This document shows positions 30,390 through 43,642 of a stretch of DNA of 57,278 nucleotides, piece after piece. The stretch is taken from contig NW_019091364.1 in NCBI RefSeq assembly GCF_001949145.1, positions 1,918,836-1,976,113 of the forward strand. Direction: 5' to 3'. How positions within the stretch are numbered: position 1 is the first letter of the stretch; each line of letters begins with the position of its first letter. Made by a program: the position numbers and the translations under genes. The DNA comes from Acanthaster planci. Lineage: Eukaryota; Echinodermata; Asteroidea; Valvatida; Acanthasteridae. The notes below the pieces were generated by a model. It made no database searches. It saw only the letters and a list, made by a program, of their open reading frames with translations, and was not told where the DNA came from.

Positions 30390-32416
30390 TTATCACAGTG
30401 TTTGTCCTCCGAAATGATCCGCGAGGACTATACGACCGAACAATAACAGGCCAGAGCTTTCAGAAGGTTCAATGACGCATTAACCCATTTTTTTCCCGGA
30501 ATGTAAAGAGACAACGAAAAGGAATTGTTTTTTTCGAAACATTATCTGCTAGTCACGTCAAGAAAGATAATTAATGATTTATAAATTGAACGTGCAAATG
30601 TAACGAGGCTTTTGTATGCATAAAACCCTGTTTTTACACACTAAAGCCGAGACAAACATTATTGTAAAGAAATGATTCAAGAGACACAATCACTCAATTT
30701 AAACTGTGGACAGACTCCAAACAGGTTGGGGAAAAAAAAAGATCGTTGGACCACCGTGTCCGAGATGATAGTCTCGATGGGGATAATGAGCGAGAATTCC
30801 CATAGAAGGGAAGACTGACAGCGCTTTTGTTGCCGGAAGAAACATGGAGGGGCACTCTCAAAACTCGGATCAGACTACTCGCAACTCATCGGTCAATCTT
30901 ACTGAGCCACTGTGATTACTTTGCAGTGAGATGGTACATCAAAACGGCCCCAATTAAAACTGAAGCAAATTTTCTGTAAGAGAGCCGCTGCCGTGTCTTC
31001 TCCTTGTATAAAAATGATGTTTCCCATTCAGAATGCTTTTAAAAAGCCTCTTGGACAGTACCAAACATTGCCGTTTAACTAAACCAAACGGAAACGTAAT
31101 GTGTTTTCTCTCGTAGGCAAATCATTAATTTTTGCGGGAAAAAACCCACACAAAGTCATTACGTAATATGTCGCTCTAAAGACACGAATGCACGATTTTC
31201 ATATCAAAAGGCGATGCAGCTGTAGAGTTGAATAACTTATGATATGTTGGTTATATTCTATGACGACATTCCAGGTTCATTTAACCTTAGAAACACATAC
31301 AGTGATCAGCTGAAGTTGTAAAAAATGAAATCAAATCATGGCCGACTTTGAAACTAAGAGGCATGGTTACCAGCAACCGGTAATGGCAAAACAAAACACA
31401 AAAAAAAAGAAAAAGAAAAGAAAGAAGAGACGAGAGGCCCAGGTGACTCCCGAGTAGTTAATTTAATTGAATACATTCTCTGTGATCGAAAACCAACAAA
31501 TCATCGGGCTAGCTGATATCATTTCCGTCCATTACCAACGGCACTATTTGGTTACCGTTCAATCTCGTGTTGGCGTGCGTGGTTACAGCTAAAATTACCC
31601 ACGCCTAATTTGATCAAGTTGTGCAGCATTTACCACATCCAACCGCACGTTTACTTGGACGGGGCGTATTTATAACGTCTGCTATTGGGAACAGTGAATA
31701 CGGGAGGACAGGGGAAGGTGGCGTGGCGTTACCTAAGTACACTAACATCGCCCTCTGTTGGTCGCTAGTGTCAGTTCATGGATGATGGAATGGGCTCTGT
31801 GAGTGGACAAAAGAGGGAGCTTTTTTTATGTCAGGCCGCGCCCGAATCACTGGGCAGCGGCTTCAAGATTATACACAACTCAACTCATGGGTGGCGTTCG
31901 GGGGTCTCTCTCCTCCCCCTGCCTCTTTTCTGTTCACCGGTGGGGAAATGGACTTATGCAAGGAGCCAGTTGGTTGCACCTTTTTTGTTGACCTTTCACG
32001 GTCATCGCCACTGTCTAAATACTATCTGCAGTGGGTGTGTGAAGTGACAAGTTATGGTGCATCGTTTAGAGAGATTTGAACCCTCGAGCTCCAAGTTTTC
32101 ATGAACACAGCCTAAGCCCTATGGACAATTTATACAAAGCGACAGGAATACCAAAGATATGATTCTTAAATTACGAAAATAGAGAGAAAAAGAAAACAAC
32201 GACAGCTGTAAACTGTGCGTGGTAAACACTCTGAACATCAACGTTTATTCACAGAGTGCTGGCCAAATTGGCCAGCGTGAAGATGTTAATAACAGTCAAG
32301 TTGTGCCCCGTGGCACGATGCGATGACCTCACTGAGCAAAAGAAAGATGTTATCAAGTTCGCTTCCCCTAGAAACACTGACGTGAGGGGCAAGAACCGCT
32401 CGTGATATCCCAGTGA

Positions 32417-32599
32417 TTACATTACATCTGCCCTTGGGATGATTCTCAGCGGTAGTTTCTTTTCGCTCTTCCCGCAACCATCGACTCGCAGTGTGACTCG
32501 CTGGTTGACGTTGATACCAGTCTCAGTCTCGAGGCACCGTTTGCACAGGAGGGTGGGCAACCGGCCGAGGGTTGACGACTCCGCCGACGAAGACTTCAT
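32417..32599 (-). CDS. Possible small ORF or first exon, 60 codons
   Basis: The ATG at 32599 has a good context (ACAAAATGA). The stretch is GC-richer than its surroundings and codon third positions are mostly G/C, as in the two receptor genes. The product has a CKRC pair and a basic C-terminus. No domain recognised and no downstream exon found. Confidence 0.2.
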   Translation of the reverse strand: MKSSSAESSTLGRLPTLLCKRCLETETGINVNQRVTLRVDGCGKSEKKLPLRIIPRADVM

Positions 32600-33647
32600 T
32601 TTGTGCGAGCACGCACTGATGTTAGAGCGGAAATTCGATGCGATAACGGGGCGACTCAAGCCGAGGTTTAATCAAAACCAAGTGCGTGACTCAAGACCAG
32701 TACCGTCCCCGTCGTTGGATGCACTGAACAAAATGCCAGGTGCGGCATCAAACCATAAAGTCGCTAAATTGTCAATTTCTCCATCGTGACATTAGCCCTA
32801 GCAGTAGTTTTAATAGGTACTTTCCATAACACTGTACGCCTATGCTGGACAACGCTGAATTATGCACAGGCAAGACCAGATCGGGTGACATATCAGCTTG
32901 AGATCCGGTTTATATGCTTAAGCATTCTAGCCACGAAGTGTTTCGGGTGGTACGATCCCTCGGGGTGTGAGGTTGAATTCTGAATCTGTTCTTATCTCAC
33001 AGAAGCGGTCTCGCAGGCCTATATCAACAATTTCTTACATCTGCCACTATAGTCATCCGACACTTAAAATCCCGTAGGCTCAGTTTGGGGTCTCGATTTT
33101 TGTCTGGAGTGATTTTTCCATGATCCATTTTGTGAGAGTTTGTTTACTGTCACAAAAAGCCCAGTTTTGGAAGATCATACAATTTCCTGCCAAATTTGTA
33201 ACTTTAATTTTTCATTGTAAGGAAAAGGCATTTACTCCAAAGCGTGCTGTCAATGTCGGTAAGTCTGGATGATTAACGTGGCATGTGTATCACATAATAC
33301 GATAAGAGACAACGGACAAGCTTTTAACAGTTCGTACCGTAAAATCCTCGCTTGTTAACAGCAGTGGGTAGTTTGATCGGGTGAACTGAAACACCTTAGT
33401 GTCGGAGACAAAAAAATTCGCAGCTGAAATCATTCGCCTTGTCTTTTCTCCGAAGAGAATTTGCTACTTAGGTAACCACTCGGCCAAGAGGAAAGCATAG
33501 GAGGTGGCTCCAACCCACAGAGAATATAACGATTAATGTTGGTATATGGAATGAGTTGATAGAACTTGTTTTGTGTTGGGTATGGTGCAATGGAAGGATC
33601 TAGCAGCTCGCTTCCAATCCAGATAAAGAACTGATACCGCCATGAAG

Positions 33648-33653
33648 TTTAAT
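33648..33653 (-). terminator. Candidate polyadenylation signal for receptor 2
   Basis: ATTAAA on the minus strand, about 75 bp past the stop codon of the receptor at 33728-34855. Confidence 0.35.
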
Positions 33654-33727
33654 AAATGTGCAATCCCAGGGCAGTAGGGGCAACTTCTGTTCACTGAGTG
33701 TGTTGAACGTAATACCCGTAGACTGCG

Positions 33728-34855
33728 TTAGTAAGCTTCCTCAGCGCTATTAATCGAGTGAACTCCTATCGACATCGCCCCACCCTTGTCCATGGTTTTC
33801 ACCGTGGTGACTGTTGTCCTTTTGCTGACGGTGTTGAGCGGGTTGCTACCGCCGGCCACGGCTGTCGGTCCCAAGTCGGTGACCATGGACGAGTCGCTCA
33901 CCGCGCCGTACTGACGACAGAACAGTCTGACCACCGAGGTCCGGAACTGCTTGTTCTTAAAGGTGTAAATGATGGGATTGACGCAGCTGTTGAAGAAGGC
34001 CAAAATGATAAAGGCCTGGTGGGCATTGCTGTCGAAGTGATCGAAGGAAAGGACGTCCAGGTTCATGAGGAGTAGAGAGATTTGGTCCGGAGTCCAGCAG
34101 ATGATGAAGGTGATAATGACTATCAGGACGATGTGGATGATCCTCCGCCGGGTCTTGAGGACCGAGAGGGCGGGACCGCTCTCTGGGGCGTTGCTGCCAC
34201 CTCTGTGGCCTTGCAGGTTGCTTGCCTGGGACCTCAAGGCCTTGACAGTGAGACCGTTGCAGGTGATCATGACGACGATGGGGACGAAGTACTCAACGAG
34301 GGCCACGCCCACGGCGACGAGCAGGTTGAAGCCCTTAGGGAAGCTGATGTAGTCACAGCCGGTGCCCTCCTTGATCTCCGTATTGTAGAAGTTGAAGGAC
34401 TTGACGCCGACGGCGAAGATCCAGATGATCCAGACGAAGCGCTTGGGCCAGGACTTGGTGAAGAGGTTACGGTAGCGGATCGGGTGCACCACGGCCAGGT
34501 ACCGCTCCACTGACAGGAGGGTCAAGGTGTAAACGGAGGCCTCGATGGAGATCCAAAGGAGGGGCTGGGAGAAGATCAGACGACAGTAGAGCTCTCCCCA
34601 GATGTTCATGGGCACGCGTCGCAGGACGGGCAGGGGGATGAAGTTGACGGAGCTGATCAGGTCGGCGCAGGCCAGCGCCAGGATCAGTACGTTGGTGGAG
34701 TTCTTCTGCTTCTTTTTGCCGCAGTAGGCGGCAATGACCAGCGAGTTGCCGCAAATGCCGAGCAATCCCAGAATCAGCTTGCAGATGTTTTGCCAAGTCC
34801 AACTGAATTCGACGGGCGGTGAGACAGGCAGATTGGTAGTGAAAACTGCCTCCAT
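33728..34855 (-). CDS. Intronless class A (rhodopsin-type) G-protein-coupled receptor 2
   Basis: 375 residues with seven hydrophobic helices. Landmarks: GN at 36-37, D65 in helix 2, C91 at helix 3, ERY at 117-119, C167 in the second outer loop, CWTP at 253-256 and NPIIY at 293-297, then FKNKQFR and a palmitoylation-type Cys at 313. The third inner loop has a Gly/Ser-rich insert absent from receptor 1. The tail is long and Ser/Thr-rich. The start context GTCACCATGG is ideal; a possible splice acceptor CAAACCAG lies about 15 bp upstream, so an untranslated leader exon is possible. It shares with receptor 1 the LILALA-xx-DL, N-x-IP, LLSVERYLAV, EY-x-VP, FFNSC-NPIIYTFKNK and FR blocks. The two are paralogues about 13 kb apart in the same orientation. 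Peptide-receptor-like in style; ligand unknown. Confidence 0.93.
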   Translation of the reverse strand: MEAVFTTNLPVSPPVEFSWTWQNICKLILGLLGICGNSLVIAAYCGKKKQKNSTNVLILALACADLISSVNFIPLPVLRRVPMNIWGELYCRLIFSQPLLWISIEASVYTLTLLSVERYLAVVHPIRYRNLFTKSWPKRFVWIIWIFAVGVKSFNFYNTEIKEGTGCDYISFPKGFNLLVAVGVALVEYFVPIVVMITCNGLTVKALRSQASNLQGHRGGSNAPESGPALSVLKTRRRIIHIVLIVIITFIICWTPDQISLLLMNLDVLSFDHFDSNAHQAFIILAFFNSCVNPIIYTFKNKQFRTSVVRLFCRQYGAVSDSSMVTDLGPTAVAGGSNPLNTVSKRTTVTTVKTMDKGGAMSIGVHSINSAEEAY

Positions 34856-36984
34856 GGTGACAGGCTCCCTGGTTTGACAGGTAAACTACAGCAAGTCGTG
34901 GATTGTCAATATACACAGGAGCTGTTGAAGGAAACAAAAATGGTTCTTGAAATTACTTGGAATGACACAACCACACTGTAATCCTTGTTAATAACAACTA
35001 AAAAAAAACAAAAAATAAGAGTGAAGTGAAGTGAGTGAAGAAAAACACGGAGGCGTAATCCCTAGGACAAAAAAAGAAAAGATGAGAAATAGTAATGGGA
35101 AAGCAATGGCAACGGGTTATTTCCTGCAAAAAAACTGAAACTTCAATCGTCCTTTGACGGCCTGGGAAAATACGCACTGACGCAGCGTTATCTTTTTCCT
35201 TTATCCAAAACCTACCCAAGATACCTTCGTGGCGTGCGCGAACATGTCACGTGGCTGTAGCAAGGAACAAGCCAGTTTGCTGCCAGCAGGAGACATGAAG
35301 ATGTACCGCAGACAACCGGAATCGGATCAACTTCAAGACAACCTAAGCACATTTGTCGACACGCCGAGGTACGGTGTCCTCTTCACAGCCACACAAACAA
35401 ACAACATCTGCACGGTGCCAACTAGAGGCTCACAATTAAACGGAGTATGCCTCACCACGATATTCAACTGAACTGCTCACTTCGCAGAAGACTGAAAATC
35501 GGACACATCTCAATATTTCTACCTTCAGAAACAGGTATACAGAAGGAAAGGTCTGCCAGATTTTACCTCGCACGCATTCCACCCCACTGCATTCCGTATA
35601 CTTCTGGTCTCCACTGTGCACAAGGCATGCATGTACCAGGAAGTCTTAAATCCAAAATGCTATATGTCTGGTCGAGCGACCTTTGTATTATTATTTTGGA
35701 TAACGATCAGCGTTCCCCGATTTTCAAGTATTTAATTTGTTTCTAAAGGGGGGTGTCTCTGAAGAGATAAACCTCGTTTATCAAACGAATCTGTGACAGG
35801 TTCCTCAATTCCTCAGTCAAGTTGTCTATTTGTTGTGGAAACTCCTGTTTCGACCAAGACATTCTATTATTGCAATCTGCACGCATACAAACGGCATCAT
35901 TACGCTGATTTACATCTCAACAATAATCATTTTTCTCTTCCCCAAACCACACTGAATCTCTTTTGTCACGCTCGCTGGTACCTTTTAAGGTAAACTGTGA
36001 TGAGCTGGCTAATGCCCGGCATATTTCAGCAGACGTGCCGTGAAACGTCTGTTAAAATTGCATCAAATTGTAATGCTGAAGCAAATATACTCTGACAGAA
36101 GACAACTTCTAAAATTACTATTTATGAGAGGAAGGCAAACTGACTGATATCAAAAATTTATTCGGGATTGCCACCAGTACTAAGTGTTCTTCGTGTTGGG
36201 AATGTGCCATTTGTGTGCAGGGGTGGTATAATAATGGTGCTGAATGCGTCTTTTTTTCTTTTCTTTTTTTACTTGGTTTGGTTGGGGACTTTCTCTTAAT
36301 TATGGCATAGGTAGGATGAAAGAAAAATGAATCTTTACGTTTTCGAGCACATTTAAAACAATACAAATTGATGACACGATAGCTATAGAACCTTGATATA
36401 AATTTTCACTAAATAGATCGTTTACTGCAATGCAGACAACAGCGGAAGCATGAGGCAAGATTAGTCCAGATTTGGTACTAAGACGTTCATTCAATCTAAC
36501 ACGGACATGAATTGGCAAGGCTGACGGCTCTCTGGCGCAGGGGAGACACTTTGCTGTAACACCACGCCCGTCTCTTTCCCGAGGGAAGACCCAGGACGGG
36601 GTAATCTCGGCATGTCACGCAGGGGTGGTTCCAGGTGTCCATCGCGTCAATACCTTTCTCCACGCTAATTCATCTGCTCTTTCTCTCATCACGCACGATG
36701 TCTCCAAACAGTTCCTTAATAATGGAGCTTAGAGCCGTGAGTGATGCAGTCGGTTAAGCGCACTTCGCACAAATCTGCGTTCAGTGAGGCAGCCACATCC
36801 GTGTCAGTGTGGGCGGAGTCACTTCTAATCCCCCCCCATGCTGTTGCGCTCCACTGCGTTTTAAGAGGCTTTGTCAAATTAGAAGTCTTCTTCCAGTTGA
36901 GAGTATATCAAGATTGCGACTGCGCATAGGAGGCGAGTTTTGACGTTCGATAGCCAATCGTAAGCAATTAAACTTCGTGTCAAG

Positions 36985-37190
36985 TATGAGCCCCGAGCTG
37001 GACCAAGAGAGGGGGCAATTTTTCCCAGCAACGGTGACTCCTTTAGTGGACACAGCACTTCGATGGTTCGCAAACGATTATGAAATACACGCGTTGTGGT
37101 CGCGACCGTCGCGTCGCTACTTACAAAATGAACAGTCCCCACTGAAATGGCTCTTTTCAACCGATGGGGGGTGCTTCTGCTCAAGGCGGA
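36985..37190 (+). repeat. Dispersed repeat family B, copy 3
   Basis: One of the best preserved copies: GAGCCCCGAGCTGGACCAAG, GCAATTTTTCCCAGCAACGG, TTCGATGGTTCGCAAACGAT, TGGCTCTTTTCAACCGATGG, CTTCTGCTCAAGGCGGATA. Confidence 0.85.
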
Positions 37191-40100
37191 TAGCAAGCAA
37201 TTCAAATAAACTGAAAGTGTCAAAGGACGTTCCTTTATCAAAAGGGTTAGGGATATTTTACTTCCGTTTATTCTCATTAACTTGTGAGCTGACCTGGGAT
37301 AGACTTTAACCACAACACAGGTTTTTACTGTGAGAAATTTATGTGAAGCAAAAAAGCTACCTAAACTCTCGAAAGGTATTCCGCTGTGCCATGCATACAC
37401 TGTATAGAACGTCGCAGTGGAAGCTTCATTTAGTAAGCAAAGATATTTTCTGAATGACTGACTTTTAAGTGGTCTCTACGTAGAAATGACGAAGTCGTTT
37501 ATCTTCTACGAGACCCACAACCACAGACAAGTAACACAGACGGGGAAGTCATGTCTGGAACTCAAAACCAATTACACGACCGAAAATCCTTGCCAAACAC
37601 TGCCACTGCGATCCCTTTGAAAAACTCAGCTCCGGCGGCGAAACGGAAAATTGACGTCGTGAGACTAAAAGGTTTAATATCCCCGTCCTTGACAGAAAAA
37701 GAATTACTTCGTCATATTCAGACCCACATTTCTGGAACGATAACAAAGAGGGATTAATGTGAGTCCAGCCCAAATATCCTTGCGGCCTCTAAAATAAGAA
37801 AAGCTCTTTATTCTCTCCGCACGCCATTTTGTAATGACCAAATCGTACACGCTGCGGTCCTTTTTGTCAGTGCGTCGCTCAATAATTATTTTGTCCATAA
37901 TGTTCTCGTGGTTTTTATTAAAAAAATCGAAGTTAACTATGTCGCAGTCGGGCGCAACAGTCGCTGTACACAAGCATTTCGCTTAGATGGCAACCTGGAG
38001 TAAGAAACGACTTACACCGCAGTGCATCATCTATAGTTGAGCTTTTCTCATGGGTTCTGCACAACAAAATCAATACATGTAGTCCGACTAAGATATCAAA
38101 CTATGCAGGGCTGGGTTTGGAGAAGCAAACGACTGTGGAGGCTGTTCATTACAAAAGGTGACAATGTCTGAAACGGTTAAGTTATGACTGTCCAAGTTTG
38201 GTAGCAGTGGCTTAACTAGGGGTAAATTTCAGGGGGGGGGGGCATGGGGTGCACACATTTTTTTCCAAAGGGGCACGACAAGAAAACAGGCTGCAGCTGC
38301 ATGACAATGCATCCAAAATCCAAACTGTTACCAGTCCCTTGAGCCGTCAGGGGCTTTGCGCTCTGCGTATCACGCCCTCATCTACTCTTTGGAAGTGAAT
38401 GACGCCCTCGACTTTACAGGAGTTGAAACACAGATGTTGTGGGGATCTAAACCATCAGGATGGGGAGAGTGTGTCCTCACAACGCGGTCTAGACTTTCTT
38501 AACAAAAGAAACTGTCTACTCAACGTAGCGACTGCATGCTTGGGAACAATTGAGGGTATTCACACACCCTTCCGCCATAAAGAAGCTTTCACTACCTCCG
38601 GAACGGGGACAACAAAATCCCCAAATCAATTCTATTCTGGGGAGTTGTTGTTTTATATTAAAATGGCGCTCGGCGTATGACTACCTCATCTGTGGGACGG
38701 TGTTCTCATACCTTACTGCGATGAACGAATGGGGCTTTTGAAAGAAATGAATAGAAACAGAAGAATGAACGTATAAGGTTCAACAATAGAGGTGCCCCTT
38801 ACAACTCGAACCCGACCGAGGACAGGAACACAAAGAAACAATAAACAGGTTAATCCCTGTCCTCGAAAGAAGATCTGTCGTCGAAAACGGTCCTCGGACG
38901 TACAACAGTGCTCTGAGTCAATTGAAGGCGGTAGTGATAAATGGAATTAAGGAAAATACAGTGACTTGCCCTGAAACTGAAAACACAACTGCCCATTTCC
39001 AAAAGAAAAAAACAACTTGAACAACTTGGGAGTTATTATAAAGATAAATCTTCAGGAATAATCGACGTTAATATAATTTGCACTGAAAGAGTTGCTTACG
39101 CAAAAACCAAGGCGATCATTCGGTGTTCGTCGAAGCGCCGAATCACTGGCTAAATATATTTCAGGCAAACGGGCCGAAATGTACTTTTATGGGACTAAAC
39201 ATGACGGAGGCTTCGGGAAAAATCTTTACAGCTGTTCGAAGAAGGAAATTTCACTATAATTAAAACCTTCGCTCTTCAGAGCAACTGACACTGACAGGTA
39301 CCACGAAAGGACGTAGTCAGATTTCGGCATTCGTTTACATAGTCAAAACAGCACGCTTGCCGATACGTCAATGTCGGGGGAAGCAATAATTGTCTTGATG
39401 ACAAACACCGGGTGCGCGCGATAGGATCACCCGAGCTCTGTTTCGCATGGGCCCTTGATTAATGCCGAGTTTCTCAAAGCCAACTGGTTCGAACCTCCGA
39501 GTTGGCAAAAAAAGATTCGACGAACCGAAGCCCTTCGCGATTTCGCGGAACACGCGGTTGTTTCATAAACGCCGGTTTCTATATCATGCGTTGATCTTAT
39601 CCAAGAAACAAAGGTGCCCTCATCGATTTGACTAGGCGTCTCGGATTCCTGTGTCAGCGAGGTTAACAAGTCCGTTACTGCACAAGAGTGCGGATGTGTG
39701 CTTCAGTCGGGTCAGTTTACTTAAGCCTGGGGAGTTGCAATAGTTGACTCAGGCTCTGCCATCCGGATGATTAAACTTTGGAGTCGCTTAAGTAGCGACA
39801 GTGAAGTGCTATCCGAACCAATTTAAACGTTCGATATACAAGAGGAAAAACCTTTCCTCTTCTCAAAAACGAAAAGGTCTCTTGAACAATTCTTCATAAA
39901 ATGGAAAGTAATGTAAATAAACGAACAATAGAAATGAATACAAAGGATGATGTTAGTTGTGATTCTATAAAGCCGACCAAGCTTAGCTTTGAAGCATTTT
40001 AATAAGAATTAATTCGAAGAAACTTCTGATTGCATGCTTCCGAGTGAATATGAATTCATTGAAACCGGTCAGATTTTGGTGAAAACAAAGGCAGGGCATG

Positions 40101-40204
40101 CAGGTTAACAGTCAGAACTTTGTGTGGTATTCTTCTTCTAAGGGGGAAATTCTTCATAGATTTTCGCTTGGCAGGTGAATGGTCTCTGGTAAGATTTTCC
40201 ATGA

Positions 40205-40418
40205 CTAAAGCCGCCTTTCCTTTATGCACGTTTTGGGGGTACGTAACGTACAAGATACGTTCGTGCTTTACACTTTCATCTACTCAAAAATTATTGACTC
40301 CATTAATATAACACACGTGTGCGTTGTGTTCGTCCATCAAAATTGCCTTGGGAGCGATTCTGACGCATACGCAACTCTTGGCGCAAGTGTTGACGTGCAT
40401 ATAAAAGGGCGCCTTAAT
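40205..40418. repeat. MITE family A, copy 2
   Basis: Left end CTAAAGCCGCCTTTCC, right end complementary to TTAAGGCGCCCTTTTATAT. The interior matches the copy at 22519-22732 in order and spacing, and length is nearly identical (about 214 bp). Confidence 0.75.
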
Positions 40419-42244
40419 ACGAACATTTATATTGCGCAAAAATCAACTGCGCATGTTAGGAAAAGCTCGCATGAAAAGATAAGCTTTCAGTAAAGCTTTA
40501 AATTCATCAACAGCTTTGCTGGGCTCATTAATTAAACCGGGTCAAAGGTTTAGACGGTTTGTTGACCGTCGCACTTTCGATACTGAGGCCTCTGTCCGAG
40601 TCGAGCAACAAACAAGATCATCAACGCAGCTCCTCCGATCAATCACGACCACACGGACATCACCAGGCCGCGGGGATACGCGTGTACAATGGAGTGTTCC
40701 TCTGCATAACCCCTCAAATAAAGTACACCCGCCAATTTGCTTGGCATGAGATGGATGTATCCTTTGAGAATATTGTCAATTCAAGTGCAAGCAAATCTCC
40801 AAATCCATTCAAAGACGGTAATCTGACGATTTACCATTCAATTTGCCGGGCCCGAGTCCCCTAAGCTCCATGCGGTCGGCGCTGAATCTCGTAGCGCGAC
40901 GGTACTTCACACACTCTACGGACCCAGGTCCAGATTTCATCAGTCCGAAAGATCCAGGATCGCAATATACGGTCGGACGTGAAACTGTCAAGCTAAGGGC
41001 AGTCCTGGCTTTATTGGAAAAGACAAAACAGGCCATTAAGCTGCTCTTGCCCATCATGGCATATTTATATATCGTCTGTGAAATTGCAGATCACTCCACA
41101 CCGGATTGTTCCCCCCTTTCACTTTTTGATAGTCACACGACATCGACACTATCTTATTTGTTACCACAGACCGTGCTTTACCGATAAAAACACCCTCCAA
41201 TGTTTAAGGAGCCCTTCCAACTCGGCACTGTCTGAGTAGCGTCAATTTTAAGCAAGGGCTGTTTCTTCTAGTGCTTGTCTTGTTCAAAATGGCGGAAATC
41301 GGTGTAATCAATTATTGATTGATGGCTATCGGAAGTGGAGTGTCAGGAGGGAAAATGAGCGATGAACTGATTACGTTGGTTTTTCACCAGCCTGTGGCAG
41401 CACAAATATTATTGCCCGTACGCGCAAAAAGACAAATTATAGGCCTATTTGAACATTCCGGAAAGACATTCCGGACGTGGGGACCACGATTGGACATAAT
41501 AGCATATACAAACGATCATGCTTGATGATGAATACCGTACTTAAACACTTGTTGTCAATAAAAATTATGAAAAGCTCAGTGGATAAAGTACCCTGTCGTA
41601 AGCGTGATCAGTCGTACGCTTCCGGTCTAATGGTTGAGCTGGGCCAAAAAGTTGGGCCCCCTGAAAGGTCTCGTTGGTAAAGTACCGTGAAGGGCGCAGA
41701 ACTAACTCTATACAGGAAAATAAAGCGGAAAGATGACACTCAATAATCGAATCCTACTCTTTCTCGTCTATACATGGTGCCAAAACATGCTTCTTGTGTT
41801 ACTAGCCTCAGGCTTTTAAGGTGTTATCGTTTCGCGCATAAGTCATTTACACTCCTTTTCAGCTTTTTCATATTCTTCAATCGTATATAAATTAGGTAAG
41901 ATTTGAGATCGGAGATTTCAGAGTAGTCTGTGAGATGAGTTCTGATGCCAGTCTGATCCAGTCAACCATTAGGAAATCACCCAAGCAATCACGCGTGCAA
42001 TTTCGCACAGAGTATCACTTTCGCCTTGAAAGCCTCGTTGGGAGAGGTTAGAGTCATCAGGAAACAACTGCAGAGCGGGCTAGTCTCATTACATGTCGTT
42101 TATTTCCTACAGGACTTGAGATGACTGTGTTACACTCTGACGATGCTTGGGCTCTTGATTCGATAAACGCCCCCCGCACTTTTGATTTGATAAACACGCT
42201 TTAATGTACAAAATCCGCGTCAACGTCGTAAAACACCGGGGAAA

Positions 42245-42466
42245 ATGGAGTACAGACAACAAAGGCGGCAAATGGGTAAAAGGTTGTTCGAAATAACGTT
42301 CTGCTTGACGTTTGAAGGTGAATCGTATGCAAGAAATAAACAGTTAAATAGGCCTAGAGTACAGCAGAGGTATGTGCTCATCCAATGCAAACGAAAAGCA
42401 AAAGAGTATGGGCACAATCGAGTGGTCCCATGGGATTGTAACGAACTGAGTGACATCAGGTAAATG
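42245..42466 (+). CDS. Weak candidate first exon, about 72 codons
   Basis: The ATG has a strong context (GAAAATGG). The frame stays open for 72 codons and ends at a plausible donor CAG|GTAAAT near 42460. The product is basic, without a recognisable domain. A second plus-strand frame (42450-42701) overlaps its end in another phase. A chance frame is quite possible. Confidence 0.15.
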
Positions 42467-43307
42467 TGATAAATGTGATCAAACAGTAGAGAGTAGGGAT
42501 TCCGTTGCTTCGAAGATAAACAACGAAAGGACATCGGTATCTGTGCCAAAGGAAGTAAAATACAAACGTAAAAATAATGAGAGATTTTCAGACATTGTAG
42601 GTATAAATTTAGGCAATAGGGCAATTCCTTTTGATAAAAAGGAAGGTATGAATGTTCGACACTCGTCCCCAAGGGGGAAAAAGAATTTTGCAATAAAATG
42701 AGGAGCAAAAATGTTGGAAATTGTTTTATGCCCCATCAACTGAACATAAAATTGCTTCAATTTGATAACCATTAAATCAAAACTGATAAATAATAATAAT
42801 TGATGAATACTACTGGCATGAAAAACCCTCCTTGCATGTGGAACTAGCATGTTTTTCTTGGAACACCTCTTAAGTTGTTAAATACCAATAAACGAGCCAG
42901 AGGATTCAAATTACTGTAGCCTACCGCTGGAAATGTTTCAACTGGACGGTTGAGGTAAAGTAAAATGAGCCAATTGTGTAATTAGACCACCAGAATTATC
43001 AGCCATTCCTGTGGAGGCACAACGCTCATGGACAGGTTGTGCGCGCGTTACATGCCCCTTCGACCAATAGGGTGTCGTGATTTGCCAAATGCACGCGCGC
43101 GTCAAGCTGAAGAATGTGCGCGTGAGTGCGGTGTCGTCGCAGATAGGGCGTCTAATCGGATTAGTCAATATGAGCAATGAGCAATTAGCCTGAAGTCAAC
43201 ACAAACCTGAAGCGCACTGTCAGCCCAGACCCATCATTCTCAAAGTTGAAATCGATTGATAACAACAACTATCGTGGTCTCAAAGTGTTTACATTTACCG
43301 ACCGCTG

Positions 43308-43642
43308 CACTGTAAAAACCAACGCCGGTTACAAACGCGTCTCTGCGTTAACTGTAAATATGACATTACAAAAGTTTCAAATTCAACACCGTTTTGGGTA
43401 TAAACGTGTTTGGGTGTTCAGGATGTGTTCCCACCTGATAACCATGATTTTGTGTCTTGTTATTAACACCCAAATGTGTCACTGTGTCTAAATTAAACAC
43501 ATGAACAGGTATTTGTTACAAAAAAATAAATACGACAACGTGTTTAGCTTTTGATTATTAACACCACAACGCGTTCATAAAGTGTTACCAGGAAGCTTGC
43601 GTTTAAAAGGCGTTAAACGTCAACACTTGTTTTTACAATGTG
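43308..43642. repeat. Inverted-repeat element with internal GTGTTAAC-type motifs
   Basis: Left end CACTGTAAAAACCAACG, right end complementary to CACATTGTAAAAACAAG. The interior contains many TTAACACC, ACGCGTT and GTGTTTA motifs in both orientations. It resembles a non-autonomous DNA transposon of about 335 bp. Confidence 0.6.

Larger units (their letters stand above)
23600..33640. other. Large repeat-bearing intergenic region between the two receptor genes
   Basis: Contains repeat family B copies 1 and 2, tandem and simple repeats, and two weak candidate frames described separately (30003-30389, 32417-32599). No domain-bearing frame was found on either strand. Confidence 0.45.

Noticed and set aside
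34467-34937. 156-codon minus-strand frame within receptor 2
   Set aside because: Out-of-frame shadow of the receptor coding sequence.
39480-39510. tRNA B-box-like GGTTCGAAC
   Set aside because: No A box, acceptor stem or anticodon arm at the right spacing.
42220-42708. 162-codon minus-strand frame with hydrophobic runs
   Set aside because: Leu/Tyr/Cys-rich shadow of the lysine-rich opposite strand; no clear helices, splice sites or motif.
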